Below are positions 1-6,019 of a DNA stretch of 6,019 bases, piece after piece (the first letter of the stretch is position 1; each line of letters opens with the position of its first letter). The notes beneath the pieces were generated by a model. That model saw only the letters and a program-made list of their open reading frames with translations. It ran no database searches and had not been told where the DNA came from. A program made the position numbers and the translations under genes. The stretch is from Flavobacteriales bacterium (GTDB lineage Bacteria; Bacteroidota; Bacteroidia; NS11-12g; UBA955), in NCBI GenBank assembly GCA_947450405.1, contig CANFVI010000103.1, forward strand, positions 1-6,019. The letters are read 5' to 3'.

Positions 1-164
1 ATCCAAGTAATTTTTTCTACGATGTCGGTTGTTTTTTCAACCCCGAAAATTTGGTTTCCTTGTGAGAAATTAGATGCCAATCCTCCACCTTTAGGGTTTT
101 GAACCAAAATAACTAACATCAATAAGATGGAAACGATAATTGCTATTATTAATAACCAGGTCAT
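1..164 (-). CDS. secG: SecG, preprotein translocase subunit (partial, C-terminus outside window)
   Basis: SecG is the small accessory membrane subunit of the SecYEG channel, which exports unfolded proteins across the inner membrane. I translated the strand opposite to the one shown: 54 codons are present, beginning MTWLLIIAIIVSILL. Residues about 2-22 form one hydrophobic membrane segment, followed directly by VQNPKGGGL, the conserved SecG motif of the loop between its two membrane helices, and then by a polar loop with FGVEKTTD. The second membrane helix should lie beyond position 1. The ATG (164-162) shares four bases, ATGA, with the stop of the upstream TPR gene, so translation is probably coupled to that gene and secG is the fourth gene of the operon in this window. 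Nothing in the visible part is abnormal. Identification rests on motif and topology. Confidence 0.93.
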   Translation of the reverse strand, partial: MTWLLIIAIIVSILLMLVILVQNPKGGGLASNFSQGNQIFGVEKTTDIVEKITW

Positions 165-1282
165 AAGTTGTGTTCTTGTTTAATTTTATCTTTGAGAGCT
201 GCAAAGTACGACAATTTTTCGGGAATTTTCAACTCTAATTGTTCATAAACTTTAATTGCCTTTTCAGGGTACCCTTGTTTTAGGTAAATTTTTGCTAATG
301 TTTCAGTTGCAATGGCAAAATCTAACACCTCACTTTTCTTCATTGCTTTTTCTGGAGAAAAGAAATCTTGCTTTGGTCTATTGATGCTTGGGCTATCTTT
401 AATGAATTTTTCTATTAAAGAATCTTTCTTAGTAATTTCTGATTTGTTTATTGGACCTTGATTTTGATTCTCTGAATTCAACCATGAAAAAAAGTCGTTT
501 TCTTGATGCGAAGGTTCCGTTCTAACAGGTTCAGCCGGTGCCTCAAAATAATCTTCTATGTTATATCCAATTGAGTGAAACGACTTCGGAACTGTTTTGT
601 TGATAGTTTCGTTTGATTCTAGTTTCGCCTCAATTTCAGGATTAAATAATAGCGATCTGCCTGTTGATTTAACCTCAATGTCGTCTTCTACAGCATCAGT
701 TGAATCAGCGCTTGGCATAAATAAAAATGATTCGATTTCATTGTTGAAATCAACAACCGATTCGATACTTGCATTTGATTCAGGTACTAATGTGGCGCTC
801 GTATCAATTGGTGTTTCTGTAGCAAGTGTATCTGTTTTTATTGCAAATGGCTCAGCTATTAGTTCATTCATTTGCTCTAGAAATGCATCATTGTCTATTT
901 TGATTTCTGAAACAATGGGTTCCTTAATTTCAAGAATTGGGTTTGCTACCTCTTTTGAATTTTGAGGGACTTCAGTTGGGATTATAATTTCAGATTCTTC
1001 TAAAAAGTTATCAGTAGATATTACTTCAGAAGTTTCCTGTTTTTTAATACTCTCAGCGTTGATGTAATTGAAAAGCCATTCTCTGCGTTGAACCCTTAAT
1101 GCCGCCTGGAAAATAGTGTTATCTGTTCTGAAATCTTTTTTCTGTGAATATTGTTTTCCCAATAAAATAAACGGAATTGGGAAATATGGAAACGCATTGC
1201 ACAATTGAACCAAGTCCATACTTACGTTGGCCTCTATAGGTTCAAATTGATTTACGATATTTGATAATGTTTCTTGGTTCAC
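161..1282 (-). CDS. Conserved Bacteroidota acidic protein with one C-terminal TPR unit
   Basis: This is a 373-residue protein of unknown function with no signal peptide or membrane segment, so it is probably cytoplasmic. Three parts are visible. Residues about 1-78 are a helical head containing NAFPYFPIPFILLGKQY and a later basic stretch, RVQRREWLFNYI. Residues about 84-300 are long, acidic and rich in Glu, Ser, Thr and Pro, probably disordered, with short aromatic islands such as DYFEAP (243-248) and FFSWLN (264-269). Residues about 319-373 look like one TPR helix pair plus a cap: ETLAKIYLKQGYPEKAIKVY, then KIPEKLSYFAALKDKI. A lone TPR usually signals protein binding or pairing with another copy. 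The start is GTG (1282-1280), sharing GTGA with the lptE stop; the first downstream ATG (residue 22) would cut into the conserved-looking head. It sits between lptE and secG, which suggests an envelope or secretion-related role, but that is inference. The family resembles TPR proteins I associate with Bacteroidota at this locus. Confidence 0.85.
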   Translation of the reverse strand: MNQETLSNIVNQFEPIEANVSMDLVQLCNAFPYFPIPFILLGKQYSQKKDFRTDNTIFQAALRVQRREWLFNYINAESIKKQETSEVISTDNFLEESEIIIPTEVPQNSKEVANPILEIKEPIVSEIKIDNDAFLEQMNELIAEPFAIKTDTLATETPIDTSATLVPESNASIESVVDFNNEIESFLFMPSADSTDAVEDDIEVKSTGRSLLFNPEIEAKLESNETINKTVPKSFHSIGYNIEDYFEAPAEPVRTEPSHQENDFFSWLNSENQNQGPINKSEITKKDSLIEKFIKDSPSINRPKQDFFSPEKAMKKSEVLDFAIATETLAKIYLKQGYPEKAIKVYEQLELKIPEKLSYFAALKDKIKQEHNL

Positions 1283-1788
1283 CAGTCTAAGGCAACAGCC
1301 GAAAAAATTTGTTGAACAATGATAGTACTTAATTCCTCAGTAAGATTGTCTTCTAAGGATGCAAACGCGGTATTGGCGTCAAATATTTTTGATGATGTAA
1401 AAGTTTTTGTGAAGTTCTTTTCAGGATACTTCTGACAATTGAATTCTATTCTTACCGACATCGTAAATTGAGTTTGAGCAGCACCAGTTTCTGCGCTAAT
1501 TGACGCTGGGTCTAGCCTGTAATCTACTATCGCGCCTGCAAATTGATAGTCGCCGTTTTCAGCAATCAATCCCAAACGGGTTTCAGTTTGGAATTTGGTT
1601 TTTAATTTTTCTGTAAATGCCATGCTCAATTTGGGATTAACCAAACTTGCCTCATTGGTAAAAAATTGCACAGAAAAACTTTGAATATCGTTAGGTATAT
1701 TCGCACCTTTGAAGTCGTAATACTTCCAAAAGCAACCACTGAAAAGGGTTAAAACAGATAATATGGCTCCTTTATTAATCCAATTCAT
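1279..1788 (-). CDS. lptE: LptE, LPS-assembly outer-membrane lipoprotein
   Basis: LptE is the lipoprotein plug of the LptD-LptE translocon, which inserts lipopolysaccharide into the outer leaflet of the outer membrane. The 169-residue product begins with a lipoprotein signal: short polar N-terminus with Lys6, hydrophobic core AILSVLTLF, then FSGC with the lipidated Cys at residue 19. The -3 residue is Phe instead of the usual Leu, which is tolerable. The mature part opens KYYDFKGANIP, followed by a beta segment SFSVQFFTNEASLVNP and later GDYQFAGAIVDYRLDP, the pattern of the Bacteroidota LptE family (a small alpha/beta fold). Length fits that family. The ATG lies 14 nt inside the end of the sigma-54 activator gene, with an A-rich stretch rather than a Shine-Dalgarno sequence ahead of it. 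The stop overlaps the GTG of the TPR gene by 4 nt. No lptD is visible here, as is usual. Confidence 0.9.
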   Translation of the reverse strand: MNWINKGAILSVLTLFSGCFWKYYDFKGANIPNDIQSFSVQFFTNEASLVNPKLSMAFTEKLKTKFQTETRLGLIAENGDYQFAGAIVDYRLDPASISAETGAAQTQFTMSVRIEFNCQKYPEKNFTKTFTSSKIFDANTAFASLEDNLTEELSTIIVQQIFSAVALDW

Positions 1789-3025
1789 ATTGTTTTATTT
1801 TGCGGTACAAAGTTCGTTCAGAAATTCCTAAATCGTCTGCAGCCTTTTTTCTTTTTCCTTGATTCCGGTCTAAAGCCCTTCTGATTAATTCGATTTCCTT
1901 TGCTTCTAAGCTGAGATTATCTTCAAATAGGTTATTTGATGTAGCAACAGCATCTACATATAAATGCTCATCATTGTCTTGACTTTTGGCGGTAATACTT
2001 GGTATTAATATTGGACTTTCAGAAACAATAGGATGGACATTGTAAGTTTGGATATTGGTTTGATCGTTATTCTGATGGTTTTGGGTTAACGGGGTATTGT
2101 CGTTTTCTAATAAACCAAAAACAACCTTTTTTAAATCGTTAACATCGCGTCTTAAATCTACCAAAACTTTATAAAAAATATCTCTTTCGCTTAAACCATC
2201 GTATGAACCATCATTTTTTCCCAAAAGCATTGGCAATTGATTGTCAATAACCGGCAAATACTTTTGCAACGTATAAGCATCAATTAAAGAATTTGATTCA
2301 AGTACACAGATTTGTTCCGTTACATTTTTTAATTGTCTGATGTTTCCTGGCCATGGATAATTACCAAGTAATTCTTGTGCATCAACATTTAATTCTATTT
2401 TTTGCGAATGTCTTGTTTCTGCAAAATCTTGGCTAAACTTTCTAAATAATAAATAAATATCTTGAGGCCTTTCTGAAAGTTTAGGTACCCTAATTGGCAC
2501 AGTGGCCAATCTATAATACAAATCTTCTCTAAACTTACCTTGTTGGGCGCGTTCCAATAAATTGCGGTTTGTTGCTGCAACAACACGAACGTCAGTTTTT
2601 TGAGTTTGTGAACTACCCACTTTGATAAATTCACCGTTTTCTAAAATTCTTAATAATCTAGCTTGGGTGCCTAACGGCAATTCTCCTACTTCATCAAGAA
2701 ATATGGTTCCTCCATTTACACTTTCAAAATAACCTTTTCGCTTGTCGGTAGCACCTGTAAATGCACCTTTTTCATGTCCAAAAAGTTCACTGTCAATTGT
2801 GCCTTCTGGAATTGCCCCGCAGTTTACTGCAATAAACGGAGCATGTTTTCTTCCACTCAAATGGTGGATGATTTTGCTGAAACTTTCTTTACCTACCCCG
2901 CTCTCACCTTGGATAAGTACATTCATATCTGTCGGCGCTACTTTAACCGCTGTTTCCAGGGCCGTGTTAAGTAACGTCGAATGACCAATTATTCCAAATC
3001 TCTGCTTTACCGATTGAATGTCCAT
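1775..3025 (-). CDS. Sigma-54-dependent activator (AAA+ / Fis-type HTH), no sensor domain
   Basis: This is a bacterial enhancer-binding protein, which uses ATP hydrolysis to open promoters held by RNA polymerase with sigma-54 (RpoN). The AAA+ domain begins almost at the N-terminus, so the protein lacks the receiver, GAF or PAS domain that normally controls such proteins. Intact motifs are Walker A GESGVGKE (40-47), the sigma-54-contacting GAFTGA loop (87-92), Walker B TIFLDE (107-112), sensor I around VVAATN (148-153), arginine fingers in FREDLYYRL (R166, R172), and sensor II WPGNIRQLKN (225-234). It should therefore be a competent ATPase and activator. Residues about 262-372 form a long linker: a charged helix (about 278-307), then a Gln/Asn-rich low-complexity stretch. 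A Fis-type helix-turn-helix follows (about 388-413, AADDLGISERTLYRKI). It is the first gene of the operon leading to lptE, the TPR gene and secG. With no sensor, its activity may be set by expression level or a partner protein. Its target promoters are not known. Confidence 0.95.
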   Translation of the reverse strand: MDIQSVKQRFGIIGHSTLLNTALETAVKVAPTDMNVLIQGESGVGKESFSKIIHHLSGRKHAPFIAVNCGAIPEGTIDSELFGHEKGAFTGATDKRKGYFESVNGGTIFLDEVGELPLGTQARLLRILENGEFIKVGSSQTQKTDVRVVAATNRNLLERAQQGKFREDLYYRLATVPIRVPKLSERPQDIYLLFRKFSQDFAETRHSQKIELNVDAQELLGNYPWPGNIRQLKNVTEQICVLESNSLIDAYTLQKYLPVIDNQLPMLLGKNDGSYDGLSERDIFYKVLVDLRRDVNDLKKVVFGLLENDNTPLTQNHQNNDQTNIQTYNVHPIVSESPILIPSITAKSQDNDEHLYVDAVATSNNLFEDNLSLEAKEIELIRRALDRNQGKRKKAADDLGISERTLYRKIKQYELD

Positions 3026-3044
3026 GCCCTCTATTTAGTATTTA

Positions 3045-3052
3045 CAAATATA
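3045..3052 (-). promoter_or_regulatory. Candidate Bacteroidota promoter for the sigma-54 activator-lptE-TPR-secG operon
   Basis: Read on the minus strand, 3052-3045 is TATATTTG, a perfect match to the Bacteroidota -7 element TAnnTTTG. A possible -33 element, TTTG, lies at 3079-3076, with a 23-base gap, at the long end of what the phylum uses. Transcription would start near 3039, giving a leader of roughly 13 nt before the ATG at 3025. The leader contains AGAGG, but it sits only 2 nt from the ATG, too close to be a convincing ribosome binding site. Found by eye only. Confidence 0.5.
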
Positions 3053-3071
3053 GGTAAAAAAAAGAATATTG

Positions 3072-3086
3072 CTGACAAAATGGCAG
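3072..3086. repeat. Imperfect 15-bp dyad, possible operator
   Basis: CTGACA-AAA-TGGCAG is an imperfect inverted repeat: 6-bp arms with five of six positions symmetrical around a 3-bp centre (CTGnCA...TGnCAG). It overlaps the -24 half of the sigma-54-like site and the possible -33 element of the divergent operon, so a protein bound here could affect both directions. It is short enough to occur by chance. No second copy is seen in the intergenic region. Confidence 0.25.
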
Positions 3087-3096
3087 TTGAAATGCG
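3081..3096 (+). promoter_or_regulatory. Possible sigma-54 (-24/-12) promoter directed toward parC
   Basis: The site TGGCAGTTGAAATGCG has the sigma-54 hallmark GG-N10-GC, with GG at 3082-3083 and GC at 3094-3095. Compared with the consensus TGGCACG-N4-TTGCW it matches TGGCA in the -24 box and TGC in the -12 box, and misses the C and G after TGGCA, the first T of TTGC and the final W. Transcription would begin about 3106, some 70 nt ahead of parC. The divergent neighbour encodes a sigma-54 activator. The match is partial and sigma-54 control of a topoisomerase gene would be unexpected, so this is a candidate only. Confidence 0.3.
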
Positions 3097-3157
3097 GATA
3101 CTATTCGATAAACAATTGATGTGAATAAACTGTTTGGTATTTTGATTTTGAAAGCAG

Positions 3158-3165
3158 TAGTTTTG
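3158..3165 (+). promoter_or_regulatory. Candidate Bacteroidota promoter for parC
   Basis: TAGTTTTG is a perfect match to the -7 consensus TAnnTTTG, with TTTG at 3133-3136 as a possible -33 element 21 bases upstream. Transcription from it would start near 3171, leaving only about 5 nt before the ATG at 3176, so the message would be nearly leaderless. A weaker alternative with a normal leader is TATTTTG at 3138-3144 (one base short of consensus) with TTG at 3116-3118, 19 bases upstream. The sequence does not decide between them. Confidence 0.4.
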
Positions 3166-3175
3166 GACTTTTATC

Positions 3176-5863
3176 ATGGAGTTAGACCCAGAAGAAATCA
3201 ATTCAAGCGAACCATTAGATGCGCAGCCCATGGAGGGCGAGGATCTTGGCAAGGTAAGGCCCGTGTCTGGGCTTTACAAAGATTGGTTTGTGGAATATGC
3301 AAGTTACGTAATTCTTGAGCGTGCAATTCCTGCAATTGAAGATGGTCTAAAACCGGTACAACGAAGAATTTTACATGCAATGAATGTAATGGACGATGGC
3401 CGTTACAATAAAGTTGCAAATATAATTGGTGCCACCATGGCTTATCACCCTCACGGTGATGCGGCTATTGGCGATGCTTTGGTAAATTTAGGACAAAAAG
3501 ATTTACTCATTGATTGTCAAGGTAACTGGGGAGATGTAAGAACAGGCGATTCTGCTGCTGCTCCCCGTTATATCGAAGCGCGTTTGTCTAATTTTGCCAA
3601 AGAAGTTGCTTTTAATGATAAAACAACAGAATGGCAATTGAGCTACGACGGCCGTAAAAAAGAGCCTATTTCATTGCCAATGAAATTTCCTTTGCTCTTG
3701 GCACAAGGGGTAGAAGGTATTGCCGTTGGTTTGAGTACCAAAATAATGCCTCATAATTTTGTTGAATTGTGTGAAGCGAGCATTGATATTTTAAAAGGCA
3801 AACAAGTTCAAATTTTTCCCGATTTTCCAACCGGAGGATCTGCCGATTTTAGCATGTACAACGATGGTAAAAAGGGAGCGAGGGTTAGGGTTCGTGCAAA
3901 ATTTGAAGAAAAAGACAAATCAACACTTTTAATTAAAGAAATTCCTTTTGGTACCACCACTGGATCTTTAATTGAGAGCATTATCAAAGCCAGTGATAAT
4001 GGCAAAATAAAAGTTAAAAAAGTAATAGATAATACAGCGCGCGATGTTGAAATCGAAATTCAACTTGGGCCTGGATTAAATGCTGATATTGCTGTAAATG
4101 CACTTTATGCATTCACAGATTGCGAAATTTCAATTTCTCCACTGGCTTGTATCATTGTACAAGACCGTCCAATGTTTATTGGCGTAAGCGAAATTCTGAA
4201 GGAATGTACCAAAAATACATTGCATTTGCTCAAACGCGAACTGGAAATTGAACTCGATGAACTTGAAAATAAATGGCATTATTCGTCCCTCGAAAAAATA
4301 TTTATTGAAAATAAAATTTATAGGGACATCGAAGAGTGCGAAACGTGGGAAGCTGTAATTGAGGCAATTGATAAAGGATTAGAGCCTTTTAAACCTTTGT
4401 TTAAAAGACAAATTGTTGAAGAAGATATCATTCGTTTGACCGAAATTAAAATCAAACGTATTTCAAAGTTTGATAGTTTCAAAGCAGACGAGTTCATTAA
4501 AGGAATTGAAGCCCATATTGAAGAAGTAAAACATCACTTAGATCATTTGGTTGACTTTGCAATTGATTACTTCAAACGTTTGTTAAAGAAGTATGGCGCT
4601 GGCAAACAAAGGAAAACTGAAATCAAAGTTTTTGATACAATCGAAGCCAACGTTGTTGCGGTTGCCAATGTGAAATTGTATGCCAACATGAAAGAAGGTT
4701 TCGTGGGTACTTCATTGAAAAAAGAGGAGTTCTTAATGGATTGCAGTGATATTGATGATATCATCGCTTTCAGGAAAGATGGCAAATACTCTATTTCAAA
4801 AGTTTCTGATAAAACTTTCTATGGTAAGGATTTGATTCATGTGGATGTTTGGCGTAAAAACGACGAACGCACAACATATAATTTGGTGTATTGGGACGGA
4901 GCTGGCAAAAAAGCCATGGCAAAAAGGTTCAATGCAACCGGGTTGATTCGGGAGAAAGAATACGATTTAACAGGAGGTAGCCCGAAAAGTGATATTTTGT
5001 ATTTCTCTGCAAATCCGAATGGGGAAGCTGAAAAAGTAACCATTTATTTGAGTGCTGCAGCCAATGCAAGGGTAAAGCAATTTGAATATGATTTTGCAAA
5101 ATTGGCTATCAAAGGTAAAAACGCAGCGGGAAATCAGCTTACCAAATACGCAGTGCGCAAAGTAGATCTTCGTGAAAAAGGTGGATCAACATTGGGTGGT
5201 GTTAAAATTTGGTGGGATAATATTACCGGGCGATTAACTGGCGATGCCAAAGGACAATACTTGGGCGAATTTGATTCTGATGACCGTATTTTGGCCATTT
5301 TTAACGATGGTTCATATGAAATAACCAATTACGAATTAATAAACCGTTTCGAACCAAACGAACTTTATTTGATACAAAAATTCCATGCAGATCAACCTAT
5401 TCAGGTTGTTTATTTAGATGGTAAAACCAAAAATCATTTTGTAAAACGTTTCGTTATTGAAACGAGTACAATTGGTAAAAAGTTTATCTTTATTTCTGAA
5501 GAAAAAGGATCGAAGTTAGAATGTGCTTCTACCGCCAACCCTACTTTGGTTGAATTCCTAACAGAAACCAAAAAAGGTGAGAAGAAAAAGGAAGAAATCA
5601 CTATAAATGATTTTATGGATATCAAGGGATGGAAATCCGTTGGGAATAGATTGAGCCAAGAAGTTGTGAAAAAAGTTAGCCTTCTTTCTGAAAAGGTAGG
5701 CGAATATGAAGTCCCTCAAGAAGAAATTATTGAAGAGGTAATAGTTGATTCAGAAGATTCGAACAACGATTCAGGCAATGAAACTCCTGTTGTTAAGCCC
5801 GCACCAACTCCTCCGCCAATGCCAATACAAAAAGGCGATAATCCCCAATTAGATCTACTGTGA
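3176..5863 (+). CDS. parC: DNA topoisomerase IV subunit A (ParC type)
   Basis: This is the DNA-cutting subunit of a type IIA topoisomerase; with ParE it unlinks replicated chromosomes. The 895-residue product has, in order, a winged-helix cleavage domain with YHPHGD (90-95), the catalytic Tyr132 after Arg131 in AAAPRYIEARL, and the DNA-bending Ile182 in GVEGIAVG. A tower domain (about 205-360), long coiled coil (about 430-490) and beta-pinwheel C-terminal domain (about 491-815) follow, then an acidic, proline-rich tail. The pinwheel has no canonical GyrA box (QRRGGKG); the equivalent stretch reads KGKNAAGNQLTKY (647-659). This favours topoisomerase IV over gyrase. The usual quinolone-contact Ser (E. 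coli GyrA S83) is Ala96, while the acidic partner is kept as Asp100. The protein ends in QLDLL. The ATG at 3176 is chosen because the acidic N-terminal extension is typical of Bacteroidota ParC; Met19 is an alternative. No parE lies directly upstream. The stop overlaps the next gene by 4 nt (GTGA). Confidence 0.93.
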   Translation: MELDPEEINSSEPLDAQPMEGEDLGKVRPVSGLYKDWFVEYASYVILERAIPAIEDGLKPVQRRILHAMNVMDDGRYNKVANIIGATMAYHPHGDAAIGDALVNLGQKDLLIDCQGNWGDVRTGDSAAAPRYIEARLSNFAKEVAFNDKTTEWQLSYDGRKKEPISLPMKFPLLLAQGVEGIAVGLSTKIMPHNFVELCEASIDILKGKQVQIFPDFPTGGSADFSMYNDGKKGARVRVRAKFEEKDKSTLLIKEIPFGTTTGSLIESIIKASDNGKIKVKKVIDNTARDVEIEIQLGPGLNADIAVNALYAFTDCEISISPLACIIVQDRPMFIGVSEILKECTKNTLHLLKRELEIELDELENKWHYSSLEKIFIENKIYRDIEECETWEAVIEAIDKGLEPFKPLFKRQIVEEDIIRLTEIKIKRISKFDSFKADEFIKGIEAHIEEVKHHLDHLVDFAIDYFKRLLKKYGAGKQRKTEIKVFDTIEANVVAVANVKLYANMKEGFVGTSLKKEEFLMDCSDIDDIIAFRKDGKYSISKVSDKTFYGKDLIHVDVWRKNDERTTYNLVYWDGAGKKAMAKRFNATGLIREKEYDLTGGSPKSDILYFSANPNGEAEKVTIYLSAAANARVKQFEYDFAKLAIKGKNAAGNQLTKYAVRKVDLREKGGSTLGGVKIWWDNITGRLTGDAKGQYLGEFDSDDRILAIFNDGSYEITNYELINRFEPNELYLIQKFHADQPIQVVYLDGKTKNHFVKRFVIETSTIGKKFIFISEEKGSKLECASTANPTLVEFLTETKKGEKKKEEITINDFMDIKGWKSVGNRLSQEVVKKVSLLSEKVGEYEVPQEEIIEEVIVDSEDSNNDSGNETPVVKPAPTPPPMPIQKGDNPQLDLL

Positions 5864-6019
5864 TTCAAATAATTACCCCCTTAGCGCTGCCAGAATATGA
5901 ATTGATAGATTCTGGAGATTTTGAAAAATTGGAAAGATTTGGTAAATGGATCCTTCGCAGGCCTGAACCACAAGCAGTTTGGAGTAAATCGATGTCAATT
6001 TCTGAATGGGAAAAATTGG
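5860..6019 (+). CDS. Class I SAM-dependent methyltransferase, RlmI-like (partial, N-terminus only)
   Basis: Only the first 53 codons are present. The translation begins MIQIITPLALPEYELIDSGD and continues with KLERFGKWILRRPEPQAVW. The pattern Y-E-L-I-D-S-G-D...K-L-E-R-F-G...R-P-E-P-Q-A-x-W is the N-terminal signature of a SAM-dependent methyltransferase family related to the rRNA cytosine methyltransferase RlmI. The SAM-binding fold would lie beyond the window, so neither catalytic residues nor substrate can be judged. The start must be GTG (5860-5862): an in-frame stop lies at 5839-5841, no ATG or TTG falls between, and the first in-frame ATG (codon 45) comes after the conserved motif. The GTGA overlap with the parC stop implies co-transcription and translational coupling. 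Assignment to family is fairly secure; an rRNA substrate is inference. Confidence 0.78.
   Translation, partial: MIQIITPLALPEYELIDSGDFEKLERFGKWILRRPEPQAVWSKSMSISEWEKL

Noticed and set aside
597..965. Open frame of 122 codons on the plus strand, antisense to the TPR gene
   Set aside because: It is a serine-rich shadow of the low-complexity Glu/Ser/Thr region on the other strand, with no recognisable domain and no promoter of its own.
2395..2634. 79-codon open frame on the minus strand inside the activator gene
   Set aside because: It lies in another frame over the conserved AAA+ core; the activator motifs account for the sequence.
2742..2984. Plus-strand open frames opposite the Walker A to GAFTGA region of the activator
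   Set aside because: These are antisense shadows of strongly conserved coding sequence, with no family resemblance.
3056..3063. A8 run as the tail of a terminator
   Set aside because: No GC-rich hairpin lies next to it, and it sits between two divergent starts where no terminator is expected.
3092..3124. Ten-codon upstream ORF (ATG 3092, TGA 3122) ahead of parC
   Set aside because: It has no ribosome binding site, would start upstream of the predicted transcript starts, and such short frames are common by chance.
3031..3252. Minus-strand open frame spanning the intergenic region and the parC start
   Set aside because: It would run antisense through parC and over the divergent promoters, and its product resembles nothing known.
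3176..5863. Gyrase subunit A rather than topoisomerase IV subunit A
   Set aside because: No canonical GyrA box is present in the C-terminal domain, and the sequence follows the Bacteroidota ParC pattern, including the ITINDFMDIKGWKSVGNRL segment near the end.

Overview
The window looks like ordinary core chromosome from a member of the Bacteroidota (Flavobacteriia/Sphingobacteriia-like; genus not assignable). It is AT-rich and start sites lack good Shine-Dalgarno sequences. Two perfect matches to the Bacteroidota -7 promoter element TAnnTTTG lie in the only sizeable intergenic gap. The proteins are of forms typical of this phylum: a short SecG with the VQNPKGGGL motif, a Bacteroidota-type LptE lipoprotein, a single-TPR acidic protein, and a topoisomerase IV A subunit with a degenerate GyrA box.

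Left half, minus strand (reading 3025 to 1): a tightly packed operon of four genes. In order they encode a sigma-54 activator with no sensor domain, LptE (LPS transport lipoprotein), an uncharacterised acidic TPR protein, and SecG (cut by the window start). Consecutive genes overlap by 14, 4 and 4 nt, so they are almost certainly co-transcribed and translationally coupled. The set joins one transcription activator to two envelope machines: LPS insertion in the outer membrane and the Sec translocon.

Middle (3026-3175): a 150-bp divergent intergenic region. It carries a candidate housekeeping promoter in each direction, a GG-N10-GC sigma-54-like site pointing right, and an imperfect CTG-N9-CAG dyad overlapping that site.

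Right half, plus strand: a full-length topoisomerase IV subunit A (parC, 895 aa). It overlaps by 4 nt (GTGA) the start of a SAM-dependent methyltransferase of the RlmI-like type, which runs off the window end. The ParC tail is acidic and proline-rich and ends exactly in QLDLL, which resembles a sliding-clamp-binding peptide.

I see no mobile element, CRISPR array, RNA gene or clear terminator, and no large unknown system. The points most worth checking are the ParC C-terminal peptide, the sigma-54-like site beside a sigma-54 activator gene, and the uncharacterised TPR protein between lptE and secG.
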